Both the position numbers and the translations under genes were made by a program. Source: Apostichopus japonicus (lineage: Eukaryota; Echinodermata; Holothuroidea; Aspidochirotida; Stichopodidae). From it: a stretch of DNA of 64,000 nucleotides. The DNA is taken from positions 29,986,611 through 30,050,610 of the forward strand of contig NC_092576.1 of assembly GCF_037975245.1 (NCBI RefSeq), written 5' to 3'. The notes below the pieces were generated by a model. It was given only the letters and a program-made list of their open reading frames with translations. It had not been told where the DNA came from and made no database searches. This document shows positions 10,885-23,120 of this stretch, piece by piece. Numbering within the stretch: position 1 is the first letter of the stretch; each line of letters opens with the position of its first letter.

Positions 10885-11363
10885 GTATATCATCTTAATA
10901 GAAATGTTAAATTCGCTACTTATTTTCATCAGTTCCACAGGCATTTTAATCTCTTGTCATTGTGGTATTCTACCAACTATGTGACATTTTTTGAAAGGGC
11001 AGACTGCACAGACTGCAGGTATACACATGGAGATGAACGAACATTACTGAAAATTAATTTAAAAAACAATCAGGTTAATGAATCCATATTTACCTCAATG
11101 TGCACTTAAATAAAGCACAACAATTGTAGGTTCTGTTACTGATAACCAAATGTATTAGTCGACTGAAAGTAGAGAAATCAGGTGTTTGATTTTCTTGATT
11201 GATTTTCTTAAATCATAATAATATATAAGAGCTGTATAAAACACCTGTGCAAGCGCCTTTGATGTCACATGAAATACCTCTTTAGTGTACTAACACACTT
11301 TGACATACCTTATAGAGACAGATTTGGGGTACTTACTTGAAGCATTCTTTTTTTCACTTACAG
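10885..11363 (+). other. Intron between exons C and D
   Basis: AT-rich intron ending in a T-rich tract and TTACAG. Nothing else was recognised. Confidence 0.5.
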
Positions 11364-11497
11364 TGGCTCGAGAGCACCTTCCTTGCATTTCTCAGTGAGT
11401 GGTATCATGAGTCACAAAATGCAGAAGATATTCCAAAGAAGGAACGATACAGGCTTTTTATAAGCAGGGAAACATATACTGGACATCAAATGGAGTT
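11364..11497 (+). pseudogene. P element-like gene copy 1, exon D
   Basis: Follows TTTTTTTCACTTACAG. Encodes WLESTFLAFLSEWYHE, then KERYRLFISRETYTGHQ, matching exon D of copy 2 (WLENDFLGFLDEWYAE). The SRETYTG segment corresponds to the LSxxTxxG motif of THAP9-like proteins. No strong GT donor is seen at the end and the frame runs into TAG near 11499, so the 3' splice border is uncertain. Confidence 0.7.
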
Positions 11498-11501
11498 TTA
11501 G

Positions 11502-12566
11502 ATCTTGACTTCTTTACTCTTTAGATGTTTCTATGGAGAAACTAATCTTAAAGTATAAAAAGATCGACATACCTTTAAATACTATGTCCTTTCACGTTCA
11601 TATCCTGGATTGTTGCTAACGCCGGAATCCTCAGGCTAAGCCAGCTGGTGTTTAAGTTACCAGACTCTGTATAGGGTCGAAAGCTAGATACTATGGGCTA
11701 GATACTACAGGCTAGATGCTAATGATGGCGCTATGACGCTAAATAATATACGGCTTCGCGATCCAGTGGCTTCCAGTAAATAAATGGTATATGCTGTATC
11801 GCGTGAAGGCTTTCGCGACCGAATAGCTTCTAGGTACTAAAATGATATAGGTATGAACACGTAAACACTCTACGAATCGGTGGCGAATATTTTCGCCAGC
11901 CCCTTTTAGAAGTGTTGATGCTCACGCTACATCTATGGCTGTAGATATAAGTAAAAGTAGGTAAGGCGGACCTACGTATAAGTGCTATAGGTAGAATCAA
12001 GGGTAGGCTATATATAATTGGTAACGCTAAAATGTTCCTCGAAGTTAAGTCGACTTTAAGGTTGGATAAAGTGTCCTCGGGTAAAATCCACAGATAAAAA
12101 TAAAAGTTCTGTTAAAAGATCCTTAAATATACTAAAACTCGAGAATCAATCGCTGTAGAAGTCGTTCGCTACAAAATATATACGGTTTGCCAGGTTAATC
12201 GCTCGCGTCGCTCGTCGGTTGTGCCCACGCTTCCTAGAAACTTTCTAACCCCTGAAAATCAGGGGCTTCCGGAAACCCGTCACGGAATGTTCAATTCTAA
12301 AGGAGGGTGGACGAAACTAAATCACTACAACTCCATCATCATAGCAACTGAGAGGTTCAAGCAGCAAATCTTGCAAATCAGTTTGGCATATCACTCAAGC
12401 TGAACATGAGGTGTTATTATTCTCATCACCATGACCGTGTAAGTCAATAGTAAAGTTAGTAAATATCCATCAGAGTAATTAAGCTTATAGAGCCGATACA
12501 AATCAACAAGTACCCCTATTACGTATTATCATGTATAATAGTGATACGTTGTTGTTTTATTTACAG
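11502..12566 (+). other. Intron between exons D and E, holding unclassified repeat-like DNA
   Basis: The central part (about 11600-12340) is richer in GC than its surroundings and has repeated short phrases (GGCTAGATACTA, GCTTTCGCGACC and similar), plus a hairpin-like AACCCCTGAAAATCAGGGG near 12248. It looks like an inserted element, but I could not classify it. The intron ends with GTTTTATTTACAG. Confidence 0.4.
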
Positions 12567-12820
12567 TTAAATCCTTTGTGAGCCTGGCCAAGGAACTCCT
12601 CCAACTTCCAGATGTTGAATACGTTTTGAGTGAAAATTTTTCCCAGGATCCTTTAGAGGAATACTTTTCCAGGCAGAGAGTGTATGGTGGAAGTAATGAT
12701 AATCCCACAGTGGAGCAATTTGGCCATAATGCTTTATCGTTAATGGTTGCTGGTAGCAAAGCTATGAATTCAGTTCGAGGTAACTGTCGAAAAAGACCTA
12801 GAGACGAAGATTACCTGTAG
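12567..12820 (+). pseudogene. P element-like gene copy 1, last exon (E)
   Basis: Encodes LAKELLQLPDVEYVLSENFS, DPLEEYFSRQRVYGG and SNDNPTVEQFGHNALSLMV, then a basic tail and TAG at 12818-12820. This is the conserved C-terminal block of P element and THAP9-like transposases, with the SQDPLEEYFSRQR motif. It is open over its length. Copy 2 has no equivalent exon in this window. Confidence 0.8.
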
Positions 12821-12962
12821 TCGGGTTCCAAATGACTTTTTGATTTGATTTTAGTGCTGATCTCTGGTCACAGGGTCAAATATAAATATTTTCAGAATTG
12901 AATCATACTTCTTGATATTATTATACACATTTATTAGGGGGCGGGGCTTGAGTTGATTTTTT

Positions 12963-13600
12963 AGCTCATACCAGCATGCTGGTGTGAGCTATTGTTACAG
13001 TGCGGCGTCTATCACTCTATCATTCTATCACTCTATCCGTCAACAATTGGTAAAACCGCTCCCACTCGCACAGTGTTTGATGGAATTTCATGAAACTTGG
13101 ACACAAGGACCATTGGATATAGGGCCATCAGAGATGGTCCGAAATTTGGGGTCAAAGGTAACATGTGGGCCGTAATGGGCCATTTTGTGGAAATACGCAA
13201 AATGCTTCTTCTCGTACAGATTCCATGGTACAATGTTGAGGGTTTGTCACGATAGTACTATGGAAGTTTTACCTTCAGGGTGTTCATGAATTTGAGATGA
13301 AAGATCAACTAGGGGTCTTTTGTGGCCCGGGCCGCGGCCCTATATTTTCAAATTGCTTCCGTTCGTACAGTGTATGGCCAGTTATAATGAAACTTGGTCA
13401 CATTGTTCCTCGGGATGAGAGTTACGAGGGGTGTTCGGAAAATTGAGGTCAAATGTCATTTCGGGGGTCATTCTTTGTAATATTTTCAAATATCTCAATC
13501 TCCTCAAGATTTTGATGGATCATATTCAAAGTTGAACTGATGATTGTTGGATTGTGTATGAATTAGGTCATGCCTAATAATTTTTGGTCAAAAGTTAATT
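12963..13600. repeat. Interspersed repeat beginning with a near-perfect palindrome
   Basis: At 12963-12990 a 28-bp inverted repeat (AGCTCATACCAGC with its near-complement) starts a GC-richer block with short tandem TATCACTCTATC units near 13010. It continues with phrases such as ATGAAACTTGG repeated at about 13090 and 13398. It looks like an interspersed repeat. I cannot place the family. Its right border is uncertain. Confidence 0.4.
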
Positions 13601-15952
13601 AATTACAATTAATCCCCATTGTTTAAAAAAATCTGAGCCTTCACCTTTTGCCAAAGCTCCTTTAATTTGTCTTCCAGTCTCTGCAGTGCTTGTTTACATT
13701 TGTGGTTAAGCTCTGCAGAGGCTGTTAGTGGAATTAAAGCAGGACTGGGAGTTGTTATTAACTGTCGAACTGTAAGCATGAGAGCCCTATAGCCAATCAC
13801 CACTTGCCGATTCTTAGAAGTCTTTGAGCCTGAGGTATTGTAGGCAGCCAGCCAAAATTTTGGCAAGGAGTGCTTTTAAAAGGTCTGCTCAGGTAGAGGG
13901 GAGAAAGTTTAATAGGGTAGGTCAGTGGTATTGTTTGAGAGAGTGGGTAATATAGGATTTAAAGGGGGGAAATAGGAATTATAGCCAGTGGTGTGGCCAG
14001 GATTCTGCTAAAGGAGGGGGGGGGGGTATCCCTCACGGGCCCAAAATTGGTGGAATCTGAAAAATGGACAAAAATTTGCTGGGCCGTAAAGTTTTGTGGG
14101 CCCTACATTTTTAAGCTCGAAAAGGTATGAGCTTCTGCACCATTGGTGCTCTAGTTTTGGGAAATGGCTTCGAAACATGGTAAGTTAACATATTTAGTAT
14201 GTAGGTCCACAGTCAGTGAAAGAACCTTGCTGATCAATTTAATGAAGAATGACGAAAGCTTGGGATTATAATCACAATTGGCAAGGAATCACAATAAGCC
14301 CACTGGCTTTCTGGTTTAATATACTGATAAACATGACTCTGTAATTATGTAGAAAATGTACTATATCACACATCCTGTATAAATTAACAAATATTGAAAC
14401 TTTTGTTTATAAATATTAACTGTACCTTCAACTTTCACTTTGCAACTACTTTATGTTATCAAGACACTGTACATGCAAGCATATGCCTCCTAAGTAGGGG
14501 TTGAGGCAGAAATGGGGTCCTTTTTTATGTTTTGTTTGCACTTTTGAGGTATGGGAGGGTAAAATGCAAGCTGTGTCAGCCTATATCTGAGCAGGTAAAC
14601 AGGACTTCATGATAGTTAGTTTAAATATGATTTATGGTCTACCATCTCACCACAATTTACCTATGTTTAGTAAACAAATGAAGAGTCAAACCAAATTAGT
14701 ATGTGCCTCTGCTCTTTATTACTCTCTTGTCATTTGCAATATGTGTAATCTTAATAACTTGTGTATATTCCAATTGCAAACTGTCTGAGTGTCTTCTGGG
14801 GGTCTGAGAATCAAGTCACTAAACTTATGCTAATAGACTTCAACAGTATGTCACCAACCATACCGCAACGCAGGGTTGTATGAATAAACAAATGGTTGTA
14901 TCATACGGTCATACCTGTATGGCAACAGAGTCTGCCGTGGTGTTGCCTTCGCATTTACATGATATTTTACATGATATATTTGAAATTTGGCAGACTATAG
15001 TTACTTTGTAGAAGAAAACAAACAGGCATCACGTCTATGAAGAAAAAAAGTACCTTTCAAAAATGTCAGTTTATTGTACGCTTCTGATTTTCAATAGGTT
15101 CTGCTTTCAAGCCATTTCATTATGAATAAAAAAAATTACAGTATCAAATTACAAATTGTTATTTTTCTCATTGACATAACAAAGTTTTATTTACTGTTTT
15201 TATAAAAAATAAATTCCGTTTGTTCTGTTCCCTTGATGGCATAGTGAATCAGAAATGCCAAAAAAAAAAATCTTCATATGATATTATGTATAAAGTGCAT
15301 AGCAACTTTTACCCTGAAATGTAATATAAAGTAATCCCTAACATATAAATAAAATTGATGGTTAGGCTAGATTTCCATGTTGACTTCATGTGAAGTAAGG
15401 TTACCATGTGTTAGTGAATTTTAGGTTATTTTCAATGGTTAAACAAATGATGGTTAGCTGCCTAAACCCATGCTAAGTCTTTGACTCTTTTACTGTTTTG
15501 CTTTCGTATTTCCATATAAACCTTAACAAATGCATTTATTGACCCAATACTGTATAAATTGCTTTAGCAAGTGCTCCTTCAACTCTGAATTCAAATTTTC
15601 CATAACAAGATTACTCCACTGCTTCTTTTCATTTAACATCATTTTTGACAGCTTGATTTAGACATTTTCATTGCTCAATATAATTAACATTTTCATATTA
15701 AGGTTTTTTTTGGAATGGTATTCAAGTGTTTTGAAAAATACAAAAACAACATCATTTACAACAAAAAGACCTCCTCTGTTTTGCTTCTTGATCCAAGGAA
15801 TGTTGCTCCTTCTCCTGCAACGCACATTCCGTTGATGCAATTGAGAAACTTGCTGGCAATAGTGTTTTTTTATTTCGAATACCTCCTTCTGAGGGCGAAG
15901 GGTATATAGCCTGCAACATACCGCAAAACTTGTTCCTCATGTTTATCCAGAA
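13601..15952. other. No gene recognised; possible small repeat near 13980
   Basis: An 85-codon frame on the minus strand (13609-13866) has charged, helix-like content but no recognisable motif or splice sites. CAGTGGTGTGGCCAGGAT followed by a G run at 13982-14025 resembles the terminus of an animal hAT-type MITE, but no partner end was found. The rest is AT-rich with simple A/T runs. Confidence 0.35.
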
Positions 15953-17790
15953 CTAAAGATCATCATATGTTACAGTGGATTTAGGCACATCATGTTTATC
16001 AAATTCCTCAAACAAAGCTTTTATTACAAATTCAAGCACATGCTGTAACATATGTAGCTGCAGTTTCATGGTATACAAAGAAGAAACATTGATGGATAAT
16101 AAAAGGTCCTGCCATGCTTTTACAACTTTCTTATCACAACGAAAGTTATGGAACCTGTTCCACATCTTTCCTCGCAAGTCACTTGATGTTGGGCCTTTGC
16201 CATTGAAGAATATGACTCCCCATAGATTTCCCACTAGTTCTGTCACATAGTCATTCAACAATGGACCCGGTACTTTCCATCAATTTCTTGGCAAAGCTCT
16301 GTAGTTTCTCATTTTTTTTTTTCGTACAATAGATTGGGTCACTGAAAAATATATTTAGACAATGCATGAAGAAAACAACTGCCATTTCTTTTGCTTTTTC
16401 AACTGTAAATGTCAATGGATGGTCAGTGACATCTGATGAAGAACCTGGAATGAAAAAAAGAAAGAAAATTACTGTGTGATTATGTGTTAGATTGCCAAAT
16501 TATCATTCTTTTATTCATTAATTTTTTACTATTTTCGTAAATTATTATTACTAATTTCATCGTTTTAATTATTAAAAATATTATGTGAAGGTTAAGCTAT
16601 CTAATACGAATCCCATGATACAATTGGTGAAGCAACCATCTCACAAAATACCCCCCAAATATTCTTTACCCTCAATAGAGCTGTGGCATATGATTGTGAC
16701 CCCATCCCCTTCCACTGACAGTAAATTGCTGAACTTCTGTAAATGCAGGCAGTGAATTTGCTACATGTCAAGTCATCTAGATGTTGACACATGACTGATT
16801 GCTGGAACCTACAATTGTTTCTTTTAACAGGCTAAACACACCTCTTTTTCCTTTTGACTGTTTGCCTTCCCTTTAGTTGAAGTCGAGCTTGAAGATGGTG
16901 CACTCTCTGGTGGTTCAGGAGTTCCAGAAACTAGTGTTCCCTGACCTTGAAATAGATGAAACAAAGAAATTAATATAAGCAATATTGTTGTAATTTTATT
17001 TACTATATGTTAGCCATATGCTGTCAACCTCTCAAACTGAAGTTTTCATTCATTTTGGATTATTCTTGTAACACAATATTTTGGGGAGAAAATCCTGGTT
17101 ATTAATAAAAAAAAAAATTCAAGGAAGAAATGATGAAACATGCAAAAGATCTGATTTTTTACTAACAAATTAGCATGACTCAAAATAATACACAGGAACT
17201 GAAATTACAAATATGAAAAGACTAAAAGTAGAATGCGTGATTGAAACTTTTTAGCTACTAGTTTTCATTGAAAATTAAATGATATCTTGTTAAAATACAT
17301 AATGGAAATTTGGAAGGTGTGTTAAACTTTTATTTTAAGATGTAAAACAAGAAGAAAAGTAAAATGATTATTGGAGTTAAAGTAGGCCAGAGACCTATCA
17401 AACTCGTTCACTAACGTACTCTTTGAAGTTTGATCATAATTTCAAGCATCTCTTTCTTATTCCATGTTCCTGTCATAAGGCTGTGAAATATAAAGTAATG
17501 TTGGGGGGAAACTACTCACCAGATTTGTCAAGATTGTAATTGTCGCAAAACCATTTGTCACCAGCTGCAAACTGTTCTTCAAGTCCAACTCCAGTATCAA
17601 GACCAACACACCCTGTGTGAAACCACTCAATTTTACAGTTTTCGCCATAACAATATACAAAATCGTCTGTTTTCGTAGCGTCTTTACATATGCACATGTA
17701 AAATGAAGATATTTCTTCGTCTTCCTCTTCTTGAAACTCGTGATCTAAAATTGTGTTTGCGTCTTCACTATCCAAATAAATTTCGGCCAT
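15953..17790 (-). CDS. Four-exon gene model with a PHD-like finger, function unknown
   Basis: Exons on the minus strand are 17520-17790 (start ATG), 16842-16945, 16670-16736 and 15953-16444. Their GT/AG borders and phases agree throughout. Exon 1 is acidic and has a PHD-like finger: CICKD, YCYGENCKIEWFHTGC and KWFC. The final zinc ligand expected after WFC (C-x2-C) is Tyr. PHD fingers usually bind histone tails, so a nuclear role is possible. Exon 2 is Ser/Thr/Pro-rich. Exon 4 has a conserved-looking helical region (KAKEMAVVFFMHCLN) and reaches TGA after SIVE near 16258. A further 100-residue frame (WNRFHNFRCDKKVVKAW) follows in another frame, suggesting a one-base frameshift or a pseudogene. 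I do not recognise the family. Confidence 0.55.
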
Positions 17791-17820
17791 GCTGTGCTTG
17801 TCACTATAAATCATTAACAC

Positions 17821-18167
17821 TAGGCTGAAGGTTTACATGTATTTTTTAGCACAAAGTCTATAGGCATGTGGATACAATAGCAACAGGTACGGAAATCACT
17901 GCTTATTCTCCGTACCAATTTACTGACCAACTATGTCTTTCGTGATGTTAAAAGTTTCCCATATAAAAGAAAATAATCACCGACAATGACTTAATATAAA
18001 CATACAACACATTTTACACCAATTTCAGTGACATTTTAATTTCTAAACAATCGGCGTAGTATTCTAGTGTAATGCATACAGCTGTGTGCATACATACGTT
18101 ACTGTACTGGGCATGGGAAGGCACGCTATAATTAGCTGCAGTGAGTCGGTCGTATTACGTAATGTCT
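17821..18167. other. Region upstream of the PHD-like gene
   Basis: Lies 5' of the minus-strand start codon at 17790. AT-rich, with no obvious TATA or initiator element and no repeat. Confidence 0.4.
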
Positions 18168-18177
18168 TCGTTCCAGC

Positions 18178-18257
18178 CGTGCTTTTTACGTGCAAAGAAA
18201 AAACGGACACGGACCAAAGGTCAACAAAACCAAAAACAATTCCAAAAACAACCACCA
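18178..18257 (-). mobile_element. LINE-A 3' fragment (80 bp) with a target duplication
   Basis: The complement of the LINE-A terminus (GTGCTTTTTACGTGCAAAG, then GGACACGGACCAAAGGTCAA) is flanked by the direct repeat TCGTTCCAGC at 18168-18177 and 18258-18267. This is a severely 5'-truncated insertion, the expected product of target-primed reverse transcription. Confidence 0.85.
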
Positions 18258-18267
18258 TCGTTCCAGC

Positions 18268-19640
18268 GAAACTTCACGCTCGCGTTTATACCCTCGGGTG
18301 ATTACGGTTGATTAGGTTTGCGGTTACCCGATACTGTCGGGACTGATGATGGTTCAAAGGGCTTTCTCTCCTGTTTTTACCTCCATGGTTCTAGGATTCG
18401 GGTAAGAAATTAGGAACCGGGTAGAATCGCGTCTACTAAGTTTAATGATTCCAGTAATAAATAAGGTACTGGGTATTACCACGTCGGGCGGGTACCCGGG
18501 TAACCCGTGCAAACTGCAAACACCGTGACGTTTTGCCACCGCATGGCGGGTCGCGAATTTTGTTTTTCCAAATCAAGTTTGCAAGTTTGCGTAAATAGTC
18601 GTTCATGATTGGTCGGAAGTTACGTCATCACCATAGAAACCTTCACTTCGAGGTTCTGCATCCATTCGTTGCAACGAATATCTACCCGTTGAAAATTACC
18701 CGTAGCGTTTCGTACATATATTTAGATATATTTGGAATTGGTTTAGACATATTAAGCAAACTAGTATTGTATGATCTACTTTCATCGAAGTTTTCTGTGA
18801 AGGCATTAATCGATAACATCGCACAGTGAAAGTTTCGTACAGGGTGCATCACACATGCGCTGTAGGCCTATGTGTATTATAACTCTGTACACAGTGAAGT
18901 GACGGAAATATAACATACTATACACTGTACTGTTTTGCGTATATTTACTCAAAACTCGCGTCGTGAAGTTGCTTTTAGTGTAGGCCTCCCCATTCCAGGA
19001 AAACAATGTAAAATCTCCCGAGCAATTAAGAGTGATAATCAATAAGAAATCAAGTGAAATAAAACTGCATCTCGTTTCCTAAGTTAACCAATGTAGCTAA
19101 GGAATGTCCCATGTCAGCTGAAATTGCAAATCTAGACCGTTACTGTGCAAGTAAAACACTCATACTAGGCTTTGGAGACTGCCAATATTTGGTTTGATGT
19201 TTTTTGGGTGGTCTTCAGGTAGGACTATATGGGCACTGATTCTCTTGTCTGAGCAGAAAGACAGTTTTCATTAATCTAGGAATGTAACCAAAATCCTTAG
19301 GCACTTTGACTTTTTGAGGCGCCCATTGTTTTGATCTTTTACTATATTAATTGGTAAATTGGTTTGCCATGCGATAAATTGGTTTGCCATGAACAGTTGA
19401 TTCATATGCTCGTTCAATGTGATAGTTGTGATCAATAGCAGCCAGTAGCATTCTAGTCACATATCCATCATAAGAATAAGCACAACGTTTATTGGCATAC
19501 ATTAGCATATGATTGTGAAATGATTCAAGAGAACCAGAATGCTTTAAATTTGTAGAATATGGAAGAGTGTTAAGAAATTGCTTCTTGAGTATGGCACACC
19601 TAAGAGCTTCATGTGACGGTGATCCCTACTTCAGATAAGG
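18268..19640. other. Intergenic, no gene recognised
   Basis: Contains GTGACGTTTTGCCACCGCATGGCGGGTCGC near 18519, in two parts resembling a degenerate LINE-B terminus. The remainder is AT-rich. The stretch 19100-19640 on the minus strand may hold further decayed sequence of the transposase relic that follows, but nothing can be assigned. Confidence 0.35.
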
Positions 19641-19644
19641 CTTA

Positions 19645-20440
19645 CTATGGTCGGCACCAGCAGGTGACACCATAAATTGATAACAACCACTGGTGTTCGT
19701 CTACAATGTGGTGAAGAAGTGACTTAACTTTGATATCATTACCGCCGCACTCTTTACCGGAGTACCATAAATGATTTCGTATAGCAGGGATCCATAAGTG
19801 ATCAGTGCTCTTTTTGTCATTCGGTACGTCAGAGAGTTTCTTGACAAGGTTCTTTGCTCTATGCCAAACATCCACTTGATGAGAAATTCCATCATATTTT
19901 GGAATACTTTTGAGCAGTGCCTTTATCTGAACATGATAATCTGTCACTACTTCACAGATTCAAATTCTTTCATTATAAAGTCCAATACTCTCTCAAATCC
20001 AACTCTTTCCATGTTTGGACTTTTCCCCCTACTTACCTAACATCAACTACCTCTAAATGCAAAATCTTGGAAGAATCTTCATCCATGAAGCTGTAAGTAC
20101 AGTATTGGGAACAATGCCCAGGGGAGTCTGTTCTAGCATCTCCTGCTACACATAAACCTCTTTCTTTAAGTGTGCAAAATTCTGCCTTTTTACCTTGTGC
20201 CAAGAAGAATAATTGTTTCCTGAAATGGTTCCAGCCGACGAATATTGAATGTTACATGTAAAAATACCACCAAATCTGTTTTCCACACACATGGCCATCC
20301 TCACACTTGCAAGACAAAAATTGCAGTACCAATAGCACTCCATTGATAACATAAGATTTCATTACAGTTTGTGCGTGTGCAGTACTCCCCGTGAATTAAC
20401 TTCAGTAGTTGAAACAATTTCTTTAAAGATACTACACATT
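19645..20440 (-). pseudogene. Decayed DDE-type transposase-like gene (GDxRxDSPGH family)
   Basis: On the minus strand, around 20045-20160, one frame reads AGDARTDSPGHCSQYCTYSF then MDEDSSKILHLEVVD. The frame at 19645-19947 reads ISHQVDVWHRAKNLVKKL, IPAIRNHLWYSGKECGG and LHHIVDEHQWLLS. This is a widespread animal family of presumed cut-and-paste transposases. I think it is Kolobok-like, from memory only. Upstream (20146-20440) a CEDGHVCG segment fits the zinc-binding part of the same family. The pieces lie in different frames with stops, so it is a relic. A better-preserved relative lies at 58901-63161. Confidence 0.7.
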
Positions 20441-21929
20441 TCTCTTCCTCAATTATATCAAAATTTTTCCCTGAGGGCCAGTTATCTGTAAGAGACTCTT
20501 CACTGTACTGTTCTCAGGAGTCCATCTCAAAGCTGTTGAGTTTTATTGGGGAGCATTTCTGTGGGGGAAAAAATCCCCAAATTTCAGTCAATAGTGTTAC
20601 GTTATGGTGTGCTCCGGCTCAGTTACTTTGGGCTCCAGACATAGATGTAATTGTAGAATATCAGCTTTATTGCTGGAGTGTATCAGGCTGAACTACACTC
20701 TCTGCAGTCTGGAATGTTAGTCTCTTACATATTAAAAATTACAGTATTTAAGTCATTACAACTTCCTGTGAGGGGGGCGATAACCTCTCTATGACATACA
20801 CTCTTGGTCTTACTTATATTTACTAAGGCACATAGGAGAGTGCTATGACTAACCACATTTGTAATACACATGAGATGCAACAGGTTGTAATCTGTGTTTA
20901 AGCATGAGTATTTCATGGAATTAAGACAGGGGGCTTGTACGAATATGTGGATGTAGGGGTGAATAAGTCATGAACAGGAAGTAAGCAGTTACTCTTAAGA
21001 CAAAGAGGCATGGAAGCAATTGTTTAAGTTATATCATGGGGGTATAACTACATCCCTTTTGGAATTTTGCTGAAGAATTGAACTGAAGTGAAATTGTACA
21101 GCAAGAAAAGAAAAGTAAATTGGAATACAACATTAATGAAGACGAGGCGAGAAAAGAAGAAAATATATACATTAAGAGTAAATGTGTACCAGAAATTTAA
21201 AATGGTAAACATATGAACGTTAGCCCCAAAAAATCTTTAACCTTGTAATGTAAGGTATCACATGAATTATTCATCCATAAAATTATACTTCGCTCGTATA
21301 TTTTTACAATAACCGAGAAAGTTGGCGCGCTTTGGATTTCCGTGAAGACTACCATAAAGGCAAGTACAGAATATTTTACATCTGTAAGAACGTTAACTTC
21401 ACATCCAACCTATATATCTCATGGATAATCCGAAATTAATTTCTTGGAAGATAATATACCATTCTAAAGTGATCAGCTTTGATAACAATTCTTGACTTTT
21501 TATATATTGTAGAACAATTCATCAAAAACAAATATGATACAAACATGAAATTCAAATGTTATATCGAAAGATGAATAATCAAAACAACGTTATATATAAC
21601 TTAATTAAACTTAACTTTACTGTAATTAAGTTTGACATAACATCTCAAAATGATAGGAGCAAGTTCAACATAAGTGAAACAACACAATTTCAACTGAACC
21701 TCTTTAAAGTTGAAATCTGTATGAATTCTTCTTTTTCTCTGAATGAGAAAACTGTTGAGTTCAAGTAAAGTATCTATGATGTCATTATTTCCAGAATATC
21801 GATCAACATTCCACCAAAATGTGTGTGTTCAGTGATCGCTATCAGAAGTACAAAGAGAAAAAAGGCATTGTAAATGTCCTGCTAAATAACGTGCACGAAT
21901 TATTTCAAATTCTTGGAAATTGACATTTT
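20441..21929. other. Intergenic, no gene recognised
   Basis: AT-rich. Short open frames (for example 21556-21768, asparagine- and lysine-rich) look like composition artefacts. A minus-strand pyrimidine tract near 20400 may belong to the neighbouring transposase relic. Confidence 0.45.
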
Positions 21930-23120
21930 TAGAGAACTTATTGTTCCGGTGTATATCTTTTGGATTCAATGGTACAGGACTTGCTATATTTTCCTTAACT
22001 TCTCTACATTGAACATAAGGGGTAAGATCGTAATTATTGGTTTCAGTGGGACGTACAAGTCTGGGGGAGGATCACAAGCAGTGTCTGTTTCAGATCGATG
22101 GACTAGTCTTGGTTCTGGCTGTGAAATGGAAGGAGTGGGGATGGGGCGGACAATGGGACGTGGGGGGAAGGTCACAGGTGTCGTTGAGGACTGAAAAGGG
22201 TCAGAAGACGAGGCTGATGATTGCCTTGCTTGACTTTGTGTGGGGAGATGAGCTGACGATTTTCGTGAACCTCGGGAAGTTGAGTTAACTGGGTCGGTGG
22301 TAGCAGATCTAGAGGCAGTATAAGCGGAAGTAGTTGCACGTGTTTTACGGTTATTTTATGGTGCAAATAATTCGGGAACAGTGATACCCATTGATCTGGC
22401 TTTAGCTCTGGTCATAATCGGATGAAGATTATCTTCATCACTGTTAAGGATAAGTTCTGATTGTTCATGGGGTAATTCAGATATTGAACTGAATGCTTAT
22501 GGAACAACCTGATCAATCAGAATCGTCGTTCTGCGGCGCACGGGTGAGAAAATCAGCCAGAGGGATATCAGATCCTTTCTTATATCGAACAATAACAGCA
22601 TAATCCGATAAACGAAAAAGTAATTTACGTAAACGGGCTGAGGGTGGTGCATGTTTTGATCTCATTAGTTGAACTATTGCTGAATGATCTACAACAGCAT
22701 CAAACTCACAATGTCCTAATAAGTGTTTGAAGTCTTTTACACGCACCGGGGAGTGCCTTTGAGTAATAACCAATAATGTGTTCATGACCTTCACATGTTT
22801 GTGTTAGGTATGAACCTGTAGCAGTCCTTGAGGTGTCACTATACATAGTAAATCTACCTTCCTAGGCATATGTAGAATGAGTGGTCGACTAATTAATTCT
22901 CTGATAGCTTCAAAAGCTTTTTCATGCTCTGTAGTCCATTTAAAGTCTTTACGTTTGCGAATACAAGCTGGGCCTGTGTATCCTTGCTAAAAACTATGAT
23001 GTCATCGTAACGACTAATGCAAAACTGTCAGGCATTGGGTATATCTGCAAGAATTTCATCCATTTTGGCTTGAAAAATTGCAGGCGAAATGTTCAATCCT
23101 TGTGGTTCTGGCTGTGAAAC
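21930..23120 (-). mobile_element. Ty3/gypsy-type pol fragment (RT end, RNase H, linker)
   Basis: On the minus strand from about 23110, GLNISPAIFQAKMDEILADI matches the end of a gypsy reverse transcriptase. A YDDIIVFS-like piece follows, with a deletion through the RT/RNase H connection. The frame 22513-22794 encodes the RNase H core (FKHLLGHCEFDAVVDHSAI, then DIPLADFLTRAP). Downstream (22380-22500) MTRAKARSMGI and a Pro/Ser-rich stretch to about 21990 fit the linker before integrase. No integrase or LTR was found. Stops and a frame change show that it is inactive. Confidence 0.75.

Larger units (their letters stand above)
6006..12820 (+). pseudogene. P element/THAP9-like transposase gene, copy 1 (five exons, broken)
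   Basis: Five exons read in order as one protein: A 6006-7674, B 8360-8503 continued at 10292-10309, C 10697-10884, D 11364-about 11497, E 12567-12820. Most junctions have GT/AG-type borders. The order is a cysteine-rich N-terminal domain, a P element-type HTH and N-terminal core, an RNase H-like core (DVPHLLKTTRNNW), an insertion domain, and the C-terminal tail (DPLEEYFSRQR, then GGSNDNP) typical of THAP9-like proteins. It is inactive: there are several frameshifts in exon A, an in-frame TAA at 8432-8434, a LINE-A inside exon B and a one-base loss near 10850. A paralogue with the same intron positions lies at 53561-56044. Whether this was a transposon or a domesticated gene is unclear, since no terminal inverted repeats were identified. 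Confidence 0.8.

Noticed and set aside
13609-13866. 85-codon minus-strand open frame as a gene
   Set aside because: No recognisable motif, splice site or neighbour supports it, and it lies next to repeat-like DNA.
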